Assembly: GCA_947561585.1 (NCBI GenBank)
Contig: CANNZV010000267.1
Span: forward strand, 1 to 64,000
Direction: 5' to 3'
DNA: 64,000 nt
DNA from: Caprella mutica
Taxonomy: Eukaryota > Arthropoda > Malacostraca > Amphipoda > Caprellidae
The translations under genes were made by a program, and so were the position numbers. The notes under the pieces were generated by a model. That model was not told where the DNA came from. It saw only the letters and a list, made by a program, of their open reading frames with translations, and searched no databases. This document shows, piece after piece, positions 20,328-29,324 of the stretch (position 1 is its first letter; the number at the start of each line of letters is the position of its first letter).

Positions 20328-20939
20328 ATGCCCGCAAATTCTATGAGAATAACTCCCCTTGGCAAGATTGTCATCCGCAATGAAGAAACCGCGCACAAAG
20401 ACATTTCGATTGACCCAACGGTAGTACAAAATAATCAATTACTTAAAAACGCGATGCTAAAGCGATTGCGGGTGCTAAAGCCTGCCATCGAAAGTCTGCA
20501 AGAAGAAGAAGCTGAAATTCGTACCCGTTCCGTCAGTAAAAAGAGCGATGAAAATGTCCACTCTTTACTAGAAGATTTGAACAAAGAGCATGCAAAAATC
20601 AGGGAAATACTGCATAGTATAGAGAGTATTCCTGAAAATGCGATGCAAACGGCGCCCGTGCAATTGAACCGTTTGGTGGATATTAGTCGGGAATTGAAAG
20701 GCTATTTGATAGAAGACCAAATCGATAGAACCCTCGAACGGCTCGGCGAAATATTAATTGAAAGCTCTGATTTTTATAATGAATTTATCGTGCTTTCCGC
20801 ACAATTTAAACGCGCTGTGCGTTCGCACAGAACGGGTATTATGCCTTATTTACAGTTTAATGAAACGATGAATAAAATGATATTGGCATTGACGGGCATT
20901 ATAGATTTATTGGAAGCAGAAGATGTGATGGAAGCTTGA
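20328..20939 (+). CDS. hypothetical alpha-helical/coiled-coil protein
   Basis: Not recognised. About 203 residues, almost entirely helical and charged, with heptad-like stretches at about residues 30-110 (KLEEE-, LEDLNKEH-rich) and a second helical bundle to the C-terminus. There is no signal peptide or membrane span, so it is probably cytosolic. The start is uncertain: ATG 20328 is used here, and ATG 20343 (MRITPLGKIVIR) is equally plausible. It precedes the RecQ-type helicase by 130 bases, but a terminator lies between them. Confidence 0.65.
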   Translation: MPANSMRITPLGKIVIRNEETAHKDISIDPTVVQNNQLLKNAMLKRLRVLKPAIESLQEEEAEIRTRSVSKKSDENVHSLLEDLNKEHAKIREILHSIESIPENAMQTAPVQLNRLVDISRELKGYLIEDQIDRTLERLGEILIESSDFYNEFIVLSAQFKRAVRSHRTGIMPYLQFNETMNKMILALTGIIDLLEAEDVMEA

Positions 20940-20958
20940 TGTTGTACTCAAAATTACA

Positions 20959-20998
20959 AAAAAGACACGTTCTGTTGATTGGGGCGTGTCTTTTTGTT
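20959..20998 (+). terminator. intrinsic terminator
   Basis: aaaaagacacg (20959-20969) pairs with cgtgtcttttt (20985-20995) and is followed by a T-run, 19 bases after the coiled-coil gene. Confidence 0.8.
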
Positions 20999-21069
20999 TT
21001 GAAGGAAAATATCTTATCTTGACGGCGTAATTATTCATTTTTTTATTCACAATTATTCATTAAAATTAT

Positions 21070-22974
21070 TTGACCACACCACACCAAATACTAAAACAAA
21101 CCTGGGGCTACGACCAGTTTCGTCCCCTACAAGAAGACATCATACAATCGGTATTAGATGGACACGATACCCTTGCGCTATTGCCAACGGGCGGCGGCAA
21201 ATCCATCTGTTTTCAAGTGCCTGCCTTGGTCATGGAAGGTATTTGTATTGTCGTATCGCCTTTGATTGCTTTGATGAAAGACCAAGTTTTTCACTTGCAA
21301 GAGCGAGGTATTTCGGCAGTGACATTGCACGCAGGAATGCACTTTAAAGACATTGACCGAATATTAGATAATTGTATATATGGTAAGGTGAAATTTCTAT
21401 ATCTATCGCCAGAACGCCTGAAAAGCGACTTAGCTCGCGAACGTATTTCACAAATGAATGTCAATCTAATTGCGGTGGATGAAGCGCACTGTATTTCGCA
21501 ATGGGGCTACGATTTTCGACCGCCTTATTTGGAGATTGCAGAAATACGCGATTTGCTGCCTAATGTGCCCATCATGGCTTTGACGGCTACCGCAACACCG
21601 GAAGTCGTGTTGGATATTCAAGAGAAATTGGAATTTAAAAGAGGTTCGCAAGTCTTCCAAAAAAGCTTTCAGCGCAGCAATCTTTCTTATTCCATTTTAC
21701 CCGAAGAAAATAAACCTGCTAAACTGGTGGACATTCTAAAACGAGTGCCAGGAAGCGGTGTGGTATATGTGCGTAGCCGCGCGAAAACACGCGATATTGC
21801 GATGCTTTTGCGTAAAAATCGCATTTCGGCAGATTATTATCATGCGGGCCTTTCGTCAGAGAATAGATCGCTAAAACAAGAGGCTTGGTTGGCTGGAAAA
21901 ACGCGCATCATGGTCAGTACGAATGCCTTCGGAATGGGCATTGATAAAGCCGATGTGCGCACGGTGGTTCATATGGATTTGCCGGATAGTATGGAGGCGT
22001 ATTTTCAGGAAGCGGGTAGGGCAGGACGTGATGGCAAAAAGGCTTATGCGGTCTTGCTTTTTGAAAATCATGACCGACTGAAACTACTGCATCAGTTTGA
22101 GTTGAGTTATCCCGAAATGAAGGAAATCCGACGCACGTATCAGGCATTAGGCAGCTATTGCCAATTGGCGGTAGGTGGCGGCTTAGGGCGTAGTTTTGAC
22201 TTCGATATGATTGCCTTTGCAAAGAACTTTCAATTGGAAGTTTTTAAGACGTATAGCTCGCTCAAAATATTAGAACAAGCCGGATGGATTGCGCTTACTG
22301 ATGCGATTTTCATTCCTTCTAAATTCATGATAAAAGTCAATAAAGACGAGCTTTATGACTATCAAATTCGCAATCGAAAGTCAGAGAAAATTCTTCAATT
22401 ATTGCTTCGTGCCCACGAAGGCGCACACATCAATTTTGTGCAAATGCGCGAAACTCAGCTCGCTAAATTCCTTAAAATATCGGTATTTGATTTGACGGCT
22501 GCACTACAACGTTTTCATCAAGATAAAATCATCGAATATCGTCCTGCCAAAGATAAACCGCAACTCATTTATACGCATGAACGCGTGGATGCTTCGGATT
22601 TGATGATTGATATGGCGCTCTATAATTTTCGAAAAAAACAACACGAAAAACGCATAGAAGCGGCTATTCGATACGTACAAACGCCCGTGTGTCGCAGTCA
22701 GCAATTATTGGCTTATTTTGGTGAAAAAGAAAGTGAAATATGCGGTATTTGTGATGTTTGCACAGGGAGAACTAAGGCAGAATTATCAAAAGCTGATTTT
22801 GATAAATATCGTAGTAAATTAGAGCTAATATTGAAGCGCGAAAAACTCTCCGAGCGCGATGTTATTGATTCTTTTGCTCCAAAATATCATACGCAAGTGC
22901 TGATTGCTTTGTCGCATTTATTAGATGAAGGCGTGCTAGAGTTGACGGATGGAAAACTAGTTTGGCAAAGTTAA
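21070..22974 (+). CDS. recQ: RecQ family ATP-dependent DNA helicase
   Basis: 3'-to-5' DNA helicase for recombination and fork repair, 634 residues. The helicase core has Walker A (LLPTGGGKS, 38-45), DEAH box (VDEAHCISQWG, 136-146), TATATP motif III, and C-lobe motifs STNAFGMGIDK and QEAGRAGRDG. A zinc-binding region (CGICDVC near residue 560) and a winged-helix-like RQC part follow. There is no recognisable HRDC domain at the end, so it belongs to the shorter Bacteroidota RecQ type; a second full-length RecQ elsewhere is likely. The start is TTG 21070: a stop lies three codons upstream and the conserved ILKQTWGYDQFRPLQ begins at residue 7, so no ATG start fits. Confidence 0.93.
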   Translation: MTTPHQILKQTWGYDQFRPLQEDIIQSVLDGHDTLALLPTGGGKSICFQVPALVMEGICIVVSPLIALMKDQVFHLQERGISAVTLHAGMHFKDIDRILDNCIYGKVKFLYLSPERLKSDLARERISQMNVNLIAVDEAHCISQWGYDFRPPYLEIAEIRDLLPNVPIMALTATATPEVVLDIQEKLEFKRGSQVFQKSFQRSNLSYSILPEENKPAKLVDILKRVPGSGVVYVRSRAKTRDIAMLLRKNRISADYYHAGLSSENRSLKQEAWLAGKTRIMVSTNAFGMGIDKADVRTVVHMDLPDSMEAYFQEAGRAGRDGKKAYAVLLFENHDRLKLLHQFELSYPEMKEIRRTYQALGSYCQLAVGGGLGRSFDFDMIAFAKNFQLEVFKTYSSLKILEQAGWIALTDAIFIPSKFMIKVNKDELYDYQIRNRKSEKILQLLLRAHEGAHINFVQMRETQLAKFLKISVFDLTAALQRFHQDKIIEYRPAKDKPQLIYTHERVDASDLMIDMALYNFRKKQHEKRIEAAIRYVQTPVCRSQQLLAYFGEKESEICGICDVCTGRTKAELSKADFDKYRSKLELILKREKLSERDVIDSFAPKYHTQVLIALSHLLDEGVLELTDGKLVWQS

Positions 22975-23240
22975 GTAGCGCAGCTTTGCCACCTGTTCAT
23001 CAGGAAGCCCCGCGACCTCGAAAGTAACATGACAGACTACTTAGTACTAATTATTAGACTTTGAACGAAAGACATTCGATACCTTGAGAGACAAGAAAGA
23101 CTAGACAAAAATACTTAAAGATGCAAAGATTTTAACACAGTATTAGATTTGATTATCAGTGTAATACAAATCTATAAATCTATTTATCTGATTTTTCTTG
23201 CCTCTCGTATCTTTGCATCAGGGTAAAAAGATTAAAAAAA
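22975..23240. other. intergenic DNA with an imperfect palindrome
   Basis: No gene. gatgcaaagat (23120-23130) and atctttgcatc (23209-23219) form the outer arms of a palindrome, and agatttg/caaatct form inner arms. This is another short palindromic element next to the IS110 site. Confidence 0.5.
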
Positions 23241-23284
23241 GTTGATTGAAAAATATTAATATAGCACCACCGAAAACAGAAGCA

Positions 23285-23472
23285 TCTGCCTCTAAACAAC
23301 ATCCTTGAAAAAGGATGTATGTACTCCTTGAGAAAAGCTCTGTTTTGGGGAGGTTCTTTAGAGTCTGAATAGTACTTATGGCGTTGCTCATTAGTCAGTT
23401 ACAGCCGCAATAAAATTACGAGACAAGACGTAGAGAGAGCCACAATTTTAACATTATTTCAACCACTTTCAT
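23285..23472 (+). ncRNA. candidate IS110 bridge RNA
   Basis: This is the non-coding left part of the IS110 element, about 190 bases up to the transposase start. A perfect 8-bp hairpin with a GAAA loop is visible (acatcctt 23299-23306, aaggatgt 23311-23318). It is followed by a larger structure in which gtact (23321-23325) can pair with agtac (23371-23375) and ctcc with ggag inside it. Size and position fit the bridge RNAs of the IS110 group, which guide recombination through a target loop and a donor loop. The segment ggaggtt (23349-23355) is complementary to aacctcc (24583-24589) near the right end, as a donor-loop guide would be, but seven bases could match by chance. Transcription is inferred only. 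Confidence 0.45.
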
Positions 23473-23473
23473 C

Positions 23474-24538
23474 ATGTCGAAAAAAACCACAAAAGCAGTT
23501 ATTGTAAAACAAAATGTTGGTATAGATATTTCCAAAGATGACTTTAAAATTTGCTTGTATTGCCGTGATAACAATGACCGGAAATTTATCAAAGGAACTC
23601 GTACCTTCAAGAATAACTTAAACGGCTTTGAGGGACTGATAAAATGGTTAACATCTAAGTGTAATTCGGAGCTTCCTGTTCATATCACGATAGAAGCTAC
23701 AGGCGTGTATTACGAAAATTTAACGCACTTTTTGTATGCATTGGATTACACGGTTCATGTCATTTTGCCCAATCAATCTAAAGCCTATGCACAAAGTCTC
23801 AATTTGAAATCCAAAACGGATAAAATAGATGCTAAAATGCTAGGCTTAATGGGCTTGGAGCGAGAACCATCTGACTGGACACCAGCCAGTCCAAAAATGC
23901 GGACGCTTAAACAGCTAACCCGTGATAGAGTGGCATTGTTAGAAGAAAAAACAGCCGTCAGCAATAAACTGCATGCGCTAAATCATTCTTATCAGCCACA
24001 TAAAAAAGTCATCCAACGAATAAAGCAACGGTTAGCTTTATTAAAAAAGCAAATTAAGCAAGTGGAGCAAGAAATCGAAGCGGTCGTCAAGGCAGATGAA
24101 GTATTATCAAAAAAAATAGAAAATATCTGCAAAGTCAAAGGACTTGGTATTGTTACCGTAGCTACGATTGTTGCTGAAACGAATGGCTTTACCCTGTTCA
24201 CTTCCCGAGGACAACTGATTAGCTACGCGGGCTATGATGTGGTCGAAAATCAGTCTGGATTAAAACAAGGCAAAACTCGAATTTCCAAAAAAGGCAATCG
24301 ACATATTCGACGAGCTTTACATTTTCCAGCCTTGTCTATGGTGAAACATGAACCACATTTCAAACAAATGTTTGAACGAATTTTACTCCGAACTGGCATC
24401 AAAATGAAAGCCTATGTCGCTGTTCAACGTAAAGCACTTATTCTGATTTACACCCTGTTTAAAAAAGATATTCCTTATGATGCAAATTATCATAAGAAAA
24501 CTCAAAAAAAAGAAGAATTAAGCATACTAAATGTGTAG
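23474..24538 (+). CDS. IS110 family transposase (bridge recombinase)
   Basis: 354 residues from ATG 23474. The N-terminal DEDD RuvC-like domain shows D18 in VGIDISKDDF, E in TIEATGVYY, and the KTDKIDA motif. A coiled-coil linker (about 150-220) follows, then the C-terminal Transposase_20 domain with a helix-hairpin-helix-like GLGIVTVATIVAE, ISYAGYDV, S261 in NQSG (the expected catalytic serine) and RISKKGNRHIRRAL. All expected catalytic parts are intact and the frame is complete, so the element may be active. The family recombines DNA without classical DDE chemistry, guided by a structured RNA from the element's own end. Confidence 0.95.
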   Translation: MSKKTTKAVIVKQNVGIDISKDDFKICLYCRDNNDRKFIKGTRTFKNNLNGFEGLIKWLTSKCNSELPVHITIEATGVYYENLTHFLYALDYTVHVILPNQSKAYAQSLNLKSKTDKIDAKMLGLMGLEREPSDWTPASPKMRTLKQLTRDRVALLEEKTAVSNKLHALNHSYQPHKKVIQRIKQRLALLKKQIKQVEQEIEAVVKADEVLSKKIENICKVKGLGIVTVATIVAETNGFTLFTSRGQLISYAGYDVVENQSGLKQGKTRISKKGNRHIRRALHFPALSMVKHEPHFKQMFERILLRTGIKMKAYVAVQRKALILIYTLFKKDIPYDANYHKKTQKKEELSILNV

Positions 24539-24712
24539 ACAGGATACTTATCCTGCCTACTCTGGATGCTTGCCTCTAAGGCAACCTCCTTTGTGCTACA
24601 AAGTTAATATTTTTTCAATGAACTATTTGGTTTTTTACATAGTACCTCAAGGTGTCTAATATCTAAAATTTTTCGTCCAAAGTCTAAAGTCTAATTTAAA
24701 AAAGAACCTAAT

Positions 24713-25912
24713 TTATTTACCCTCAAAATAATCACGCATATACTCAAAATGGCTTCCTAAATCGCCATCTTTCGTTACACTAGCGCGCTCAATCATCTCC
24801 CCATCGTTCAATAATTCCTCCAAAACATGCTCCATAAACATCCCGCCAAAAGCTTCTGATGCGTCACGTGGTAGCTCGTTTGGTAAATTATCAATCGTCA
24901 TCATATCCACGATACCTTCGCCGTGTGGCTCGGCTTTTTCGCCCGTTTTTGGGTCAAAACCGAAAATAGGGTCAGCAATCGTACTGGCATCAATCGTAGC
25001 TGGAATAGACGAAACTGGCGCAATATCACAAGTTACATCTGCAATGACTTTGATGTTCCAATCGGCTTTTTGCATGTCTTCCGTCGTGAAAAACGCGGGG
25101 GCGTCATTGTCCCAATAAATACCATTAATCATCAAATCCGCAATTTGTGTGTACGGTTTAAAGATGCTTTTATAAGATGTTGGGTTCGCGTAAAAATCTT
25201 TTTTATCGAAGGCATTACCGTCTTTATGTGCCGTATAATGCTTACAGAGCAACTGTGAATAAACCGCTTCATCGTATGTTTTTGTCAAAAAATCTTTTGC
25301 ATCGACTTTACGAATACCCATATCATCCAAGACTTTCGCCGCCCCTTGTCCGACACGGCCCGAGCCTGTTAGTGCAATTTTTATAGCTGGAAAATTCGTC
25401 TTCGCATAGACCTCTTTAGCTGCCGCATAATCATGCAAACTATTCATTCTTGGCAGGTCAAATTCGCCTGTACGCCAGCCATAAGTCATCAAGCCATTGT
25501 GCGCGCCAACCATACCTGCGAAGAAACCAAAAGCAATAACACGTTTGTTATTTGCGCCTTTAAGTACTTCATAATCAAGGAGTTGGATGTTTTTTTCGAC
25601 GATAGCGCGGAGCAATTTTAAGTTGTACGCTTGCAACTTAATCGTGTGCGAAAAGAAGAAATATTTTTTATTCGGAATAAGCATATCAATTGGGACTTCC
25701 TTTACGCCCATCAAGACATCACAGTCGCTTAAATCTTCTTGAAAAGGGATATTTTCTGCCTCATATTCTGCCGCTTTGTAGCAACGACCTTCGGAGGGTT
25801 GCACGACGATTTGGAGTTGATATTGGTCAATAATTTGCCGACATTGTTTAGGGGTCAATGGAACACGGCTATCTGGTGGTACTTTTCCTTCGCGGATAAT
25901 GCCAATTTTCAT
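24713..25912 (-). CDS. NAD(P)-dependent dehydrogenase of the alanine/saccharopine dehydrogenase family
   Basis: 399 residues. The N-terminal domain starts MKIGIIREGKVPPDSRVPLTP, cited here as IREGK...DSRVPLTP, typical of alanine dehydrogenase, transhydrogenase alpha and lysine-forming saccharopine dehydrogenase (LYS1-like). The Rossmann domain has ALTGSGRVGQGAAKVLDDMG (about 180-199), and the active-site half includes ADLMINGIYWDND and VIADVTCDIA. The WDND and ADVTCD features resemble LYS1-type saccharopine dehydrogenases more than alanine dehydrogenase, but the substrate remains uncertain. Cytoplasmic; starts at ATG 25912. It stands alone on the minus strand. Confidence 0.8.
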   Translation of the reverse strand: MKIGIIREGKVPPDSRVPLTPKQCRQIIDQYQLQIVVQPSEGRCYKAAEYEAENIPFQEDLSDCDVLMGVKEVPIDMLIPNKKYFFFSHTIKLQAYNLKLLRAIVEKNIQLLDYEVLKGANNKRVIAFGFFAGMVGAHNGLMTYGWRTGEFDLPRMNSLHDYAAAKEVYAKTNFPAIKIALTGSGRVGQGAAKVLDDMGIRKVDAKDFLTKTYDEAVYSQLLCKHYTAHKDGNAFDKKDFYANPTSYKSIFKPYTQIADLMINGIYWDNDAPAFFTTEDMQKADWNIKVIADVTCDIAPVSSIPATIDASTIADPIFGFDPKTGEKAEPHGEGIVDMMTIDNLPNELPRDASEAFGGMFMEHVLEELLNDGEMIERASVTKDGDLGSHFEYMRDYFEGK

Positions 25913-26124
25913 AGGATACTGGTTTTGTTTACGGTGAACGGCAGAGAGTCGATGGTGGACGGTTTGCGCGTTTTCCGAATAATTTGATTAGAACTTTGAA
26001 TATTTAATAAATGGAATGGTTAATCCAGACTGCAAATGTAAACTAATTATAATGTTAGACCAGCAAATAGTTTTCCAAATTTTTGGAATAAGTAATCGGA
26101 ATTAAATATATCAAGGCAGAGATT

Positions 26125-27243
26125 TTATGTAGCTTGTTTTTGAAATACTTTTTCCCAAATACCTAACAATATACGCTCCTCATTTTCCCAATGTAATGTC
26201 CTTGCTGCAACCTGACAATTTTTAGCTAAAATATTATATAAGTCACTATTATTCAGTAATTTATCAATAGCATTGGCAATAGTATTCGCTTCCAAATCAG
26301 CTATCAAAACAAAGGTCTGATGCGCTTTTTGTAAAGCATTATACTCCGGGAAATCCATATTAATCGACGGCTTGCCAGCTTGAATGTAATCGAATGCTTT
26401 ATTTGCCAAGGAATAATAATAACTCAGTCCTTTATTTTCCAATAAATTCAAACCAATAGTGCATTCATCGGTTACTTTCTTCAATTCTGGAGGGCGTAAA
26501 TAGCCCAAGAAAGTTACCCGGTCATTGATGTCTAAATCGCTCGCTAACTGCCTTAATTGCTGTGATAAATCACCTTCGCCAGCCAGCCAAAGCTGCGCAT
26601 TTTGAATCCTTTTCATAGCTTGTAAAAGAGCTTCAATTCCACGGCCTTCATTGAGTGCGCCTTGGTAAAGCAATATATTTTTTTCTTGCTTTTTTAGTGG
26701 GCTAGGAGAGGAGTTAATCTTCTTAAAAGGCACATTGCGCACCACTCCAAAATCAAGGCCATATCGCTCCGAAAAAATGCGAGCCAAACCATCTCCGACC
26801 GTATAACCATGCGCAATACGTGGAATAGTCGCCCGCGCCACGCCTTCCCAAATCCGTTTTATCATTGGGCGATGCACGACTTCCGGTACTTCTGTAAAAT
26901 ACTCATGCGCGTCATAAACTACGGCTTTGCTGCGCAAACGACCGACCGCATAAGCAGGCAAAATGGTATCTAAGTCAACGCCGCATATGGCTTCACATTT
27001 TACGAAAAGCAAGTAAAAAAACAGCCGAATATTATATTCAATATAGAAAAATTTACCGCCATCAAAAAAGCAGTTAAGTCGCTCTTGTTCAAAGACTTGC
27101 GTCGCCAAAGACTGCGACTTTTTACGCTTTCTACCCACCAAAGTCACGGCATAGCCCGCTTGCACCAAAGAAGTGCAAATGCGTATCATACGTTGGTCGT
27201 AATTCAAGTCATTAGTGACGGTGCAGATGATGCGTTTTTTCAT
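26125..27243 (-). CDS. glycosyltransferase family 4-like protein
   Basis: 372 residues with a GT-B fold. The N-terminal half begins ICTVTNDLNYDQRMIRICTSL with the second-strand motif ALVGRKRKK-like region; YDAHEYFTEVPEV (about 117-130) is common in bacterial GT4 enzymes. The C-terminal donor-nucleotide half has LLYQGALNEGRGIEALL, WLAGEGDL and the acidic GLNLLENKGLSYYYSLANKAFDY, where an ExxxxxxxNK-type motif binds the sugar nucleotide. The likely role is adding a sugar to surface polysaccharide or lipid. It starts at ATG 27243, 50 bases from the YceI gene, so co-transcription is possible. Confidence 0.85.
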   Translation of the reverse strand: MKKRIICTVTNDLNYDQRMIRICTSLVQAGYAVTLVGRKRKKSQSLATQVFEQERLNCFFDGGKFFYIEYNIRLFFYLLFVKCEAICGVDLDTILPAYAVGRLRSKAVVYDAHEYFTEVPEVVHRPMIKRIWEGVARATIPRIAHGYTVGDGLARIFSERYGLDFGVVRNVPFKKINSSPSPLKKQEKNILLYQGALNEGRGIEALLQAMKRIQNAQLWLAGEGDLSQQLRQLASDLDINDRVTFLGYLRPPELKKVTDECTIGLNLLENKGLSYYYSLANKAFDYIQAGKPSINMDFPEYNALQKAHQTFVLIADLEANTIANAIDKLLNNSDLYNILAKNCQVAARTLHWENEERILLGIWEKVFQKQAT

Positions 27244-27293
27244 AGGGCGAAGGTACGTATAATTGGCGTTTTGGGGCTGTTAAATCCCCCTCA

Positions 27294-27818
27294 CTATTTC
27301 ACTGGTACTCGCAAACTAACCTCAAATTCATCACTCACCGTAAACGCGAAAAATGGGCCTTTTATGCCATAATCTTCCCTATTGATCGTCACTTTGCCCT
27401 CAAAAATATTATTCTGAAAAGTAAAGGGTATAGTAATCGTTTTCGTTATGCCGTGCATCGTCAAATCACCGCTTACTGCATAGCCGTCGCCTTTTTTCGC
27501 GAAGGTATTGGAGGTAAATTCTATCGTCGGATATTTGCCCACATTAAACCAACTTTCGCCACGGGCGTGCTTATCTTGTGTAGCATTACCAGTACTAATG
27601 GTTTTGGTTTGTACGCTTACGTCCATTTTGGCGGCGTTAAGGTTAGCTGCATCAAAAACAATCGTACCCGTAAGTCCTTGAAAAGTCCCTTCTGCACCTC
27701 TTCCACTGAAGGCAATGGAGTAATTATCGGCAATTTGATAATTGGTGAGTAGGGCAGTGGTAAAAGCTGTCAATGTGAATAAGCTACCGATTAGTAGCGC
27801 AAAGAGTATCTTTTTCAT
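27294..27818 (-). CDS. YceI family periplasmic lipid-binding protein
   Basis: 174 residues. The signal peptide spans about residues 1-22 (MKKILFALLIGSLFTLTAF). The mature part has the YceI lipocalin-like barrel: GTFQGLTGTIVFD, then the family's HARGESWFNVGKYPTIEFTS (about 85-104) and SGDLTMHGITKTITIPF. These proteins bind isoprenoid or fatty chains in the periplasm. It starts at ATG 27818 and lies just upstream of the glycosyltransferase gene on the same strand. Confidence 0.92.
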   Translation of the reverse strand: MKKILFALLIGSLFTLTAFTTALLTNYQIADNYSIAFSGRGAEGTFQGLTGTIVFDAANLNAAKMDVSVQTKTISTGNATQDKHARGESWFNVGKYPTIEFTSNTFAKKGDGYAVSGDLTMHGITKTITIPFTFQNNIFEGKVTINREDYGIKGPFFAFTVSDEFEVSLRVPVK

Positions 27819-27832
27819 CGATTTTATTTTAT

Positions 27833-27993
27833 TAGACTTTATGAATGAGATTTGAGCGGCTTTATTCTTGCTCTTTTGTCCTTGTTTTTCCTTTAAAATC
27901 AGTCAAAGTATTAACAATTATCCTTCTTTTAAAAGAAAACCAAGAACAAAATAGCGGCGTTTAAATCTCACTCAACCTCATTCATAAAGTCTA
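27833..27993. repeat. 161-bp palindromic element, family C copy 3
   Basis: Perfect 17-bp terminal inverted repeat (tagactttatgaatgag at 27833-27849 and its complement at 27977-27993). The core ccttgtttttcctttaaaa, agtc and tttaaaagaaaa matches the family and is nearly the same as copy 4. No gene lies between it and the terminator at 28196. Confidence 0.85.
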
Positions 27994-28195
27994 TTAAAGT
28001 TAAATAGCTGAGTTTTAAACATAGCACTATCTAAAAAGAGAATACCACTTTAATTAGTTGTCTAAAATGGTGATTTCTTTTCGTAAATGTCTGCAAGCGA
28101 ACGATACGTTGTATGCAACTTCAACTATTAAGGAAAAAGAACAAGCATAATGGTATAAATTATTTAGTTTTTTTCACTAAAATAGGTATAGAATC

Positions 28196-28233
28196 AAAAA
28201 AAGGGAAGCACCATGAAGTACTTCCCCTTTTTT
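28196..28233. terminator. terminator of the rpmI-rplT operon
   Basis: A-run plus gggaag pairs with cttccc plus T-run. It lies 22 bases beyond the rplT stop on the minus strand. Confidence 0.8.
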
Positions 28234-28254
28234 ATTGCTAAAAATCGAATAGAT

Positions 28255-28599
28255 TTAAGCCACTTTACTAACGATGCCTTTGAAAGCATCTGGGTGGTTC
28301 ATCGCCAAATCTGCTAAGACTTTACGATTTAATTCGATATTATTTTCTTTCAATTTGTGCATGAATACGCTGTAAGACATACCTTCTTGGCGTGCACCAG
28401 CATTGATACGCGCAATCCATAAACGGCGGAAAGCACGTTTTTTATTGCGACGGTCACGGTATGCATAACCCCAACCTTTTTCTACGGCGTTTTTCGCAAC
28501 CGTATAAACTTTACTCCGCGCGCCCCAGTATCCTTTGGCGGCTTTCAAGATTTTTTTGCGTCTTTTACGTGACGCTACTGAATTTACTGAACGAGGCAT
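28255..28599 (-). CDS. rplT: 50S ribosomal protein L20
   Basis: 114 residues, the usual length. The sequence runs [18 protein letters not shown], then [15 protein letters not shown] and [17 protein letters not shown], all diagnostic of bL20. It binds 23S rRNA early in assembly. It is the last gene of the infC-rpmI-rplT cluster, 150 bases after rpmI. Confidence 0.98.
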   Translation of the reverse strand: MPRSVNSVASRKRRKKILKAAKGYWGARSKVYTVAKNAVEKGWGYAYRDRRNKKRAFRRLWIARINAGARQEGMSYSVFMHKLKENNIELNRKVLADLAMNHPDAFKGIVSKVA

Positions 28600-28749
28600 A
28601 ATCTCGATTTTTTTGTGCAGTACAGGGGCTTATTAATTAGGAATTGAGAATTAAGAATTTGAAATTCCGCTTTCTCAGCACTTTTGGCCTGTACTCTCGT
28701 GAAAAAATGAAGTCTTATTGTGAATAAGTCAAATAATTCACAATTTACC

Positions 28750-28944
28750 TTAAATGTTTAACAATCTCTTCATGCGTGGCGTATCACAAGCAGCAACGAT
28801 AGCACTGTGGCGTAAAGCCAACTTCGTTTTCTTGGTTTTTTTACGCATCATGTGAGAAGTTTTCGCGTGTGCGCGCTTTAGTTTACCGCTACCGGTTACT
28901 TTAAAACGTTTTTTCGCACTTGAATTCGTCTTCTGCTTTGGCAT
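28750..28944 (-). CDS. rpmI: 50S ribosomal protein L35
   Basis: 64 residues, very basic, with the family hallmarks MPKQKTNSSAKKRFKVTG, GSGKLKRAHAKTSHMMRKK and a C-terminal MKRLL. It is preceded by a 380-base spacer that contains its own candidate promoter (29074-29081). Confidence 0.98.
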   Translation of the reverse strand: MPKQKTNSSAKKRFKVTGSGKLKRAHAKTSHMMRKKTKKTKLALRHSAIVAACDTPRMKRLLNI

Positions 28945-29073
28945 AACTCGAAAAATATGAAATATGAATAATGAAAGAATTAATCTTTTAATTAACTGAT
29001 TATCAATTAATTAACTCGATAATTCATTCTGTATTAAGTAGTATTGACTATATCAACACTTCCTAATGGGGCG

Positions 29074-29104
29074 CAAAGGTAAGTAAAATAATGGATAGAT
29101 GAAA
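29074..29104 (-). promoter_or_regulatory. candidate promoter of rpmI-rplT
   Basis: On the minus strand TACCTTTG (29081-29074) matches TAnnTTTG. A weak -33 box TTTC (29104-29101) lies 19 bases upstream. A start about 120 bases before rpmI would result. Confidence 0.4.
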
Positions 29105-29142
29105 GTCTAATTCGATATTTTTAAGATACTTTGAAAAGGAAA

Positions 29143-29214
29143 TCGTTTATGCTATAAACGACAATAGCGTAAAGAAAAAGGAAGGACAAGTCTTCTTTTC
29201 TCTTTACGCTATTG
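29143..29214 (-). terminator. two strong hairpins between infC and rpmI
   Basis: tcgtttat/ataaacga (8 bp, 3-base loop, 29143-29161) lies next to a long stem in which caatagcgtaaaga (29162-29175) pairs perfectly with tctttacgctattg (29201-29214), extended inwards by further pairs. They lie 111 bases beyond infC. They may terminate or attenuate infC transcription, or serve as a ribosomal-protein (L20) control site as in some other bacteria; the sequence does not decide. Confidence 0.55.
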
Positions 29215-29324
29215 ATTATATTAAGGTGAAGCAAAGTTACTATTAACAATAAACAGAACACGGAAGTGTACGTCTCAAAGGAAACCGTCTATCGTCTGTT
29301 GTAGAACTTTGTCACTATCTCAGT

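Larger units (their letters stand above)
23268..24592 (+). mobile_element. IS110 family insertion sequence
   Basis: About 1.3 kb, with a transposase gene and non-coding ends of roughly 200 bases upstream and 55 downstream, as in the IS110 group. Boundaries are inferred: immediately outside lie complementary arms (gttgattgaaaaatatt... ending tagcac at 23267, and gtgcta... at 24593 onward), so the element appears to sit in the middle of a palindrome, a common IS110 target. Both ends carry the same word tgcctctaa in direct orientation (23287-23295 and 24571-24579). No terminal inverted repeats belong to the element itself, typical for the family. Confidence 0.75.
23241..24623. repeat. palindrome arms flanking IS110
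   Basis: Left arm 23241-23267 and right arm 24593-24623 are complementary apart from small gaps: gttgattgaaaaatattaa is matched by the complement of ttaatattttttcaatgaac, and tagcac by gtgcta. Joined without the IS they would make a stem of about 27 bp. Confidence 0.65.

Noticed and set aside
20158..20346. 62-codon frame before the coiled-coil gene
   Set aside because: Low-complexity AT-rich translation, overlapping the next gene's start in another frame, with no family resemblance.
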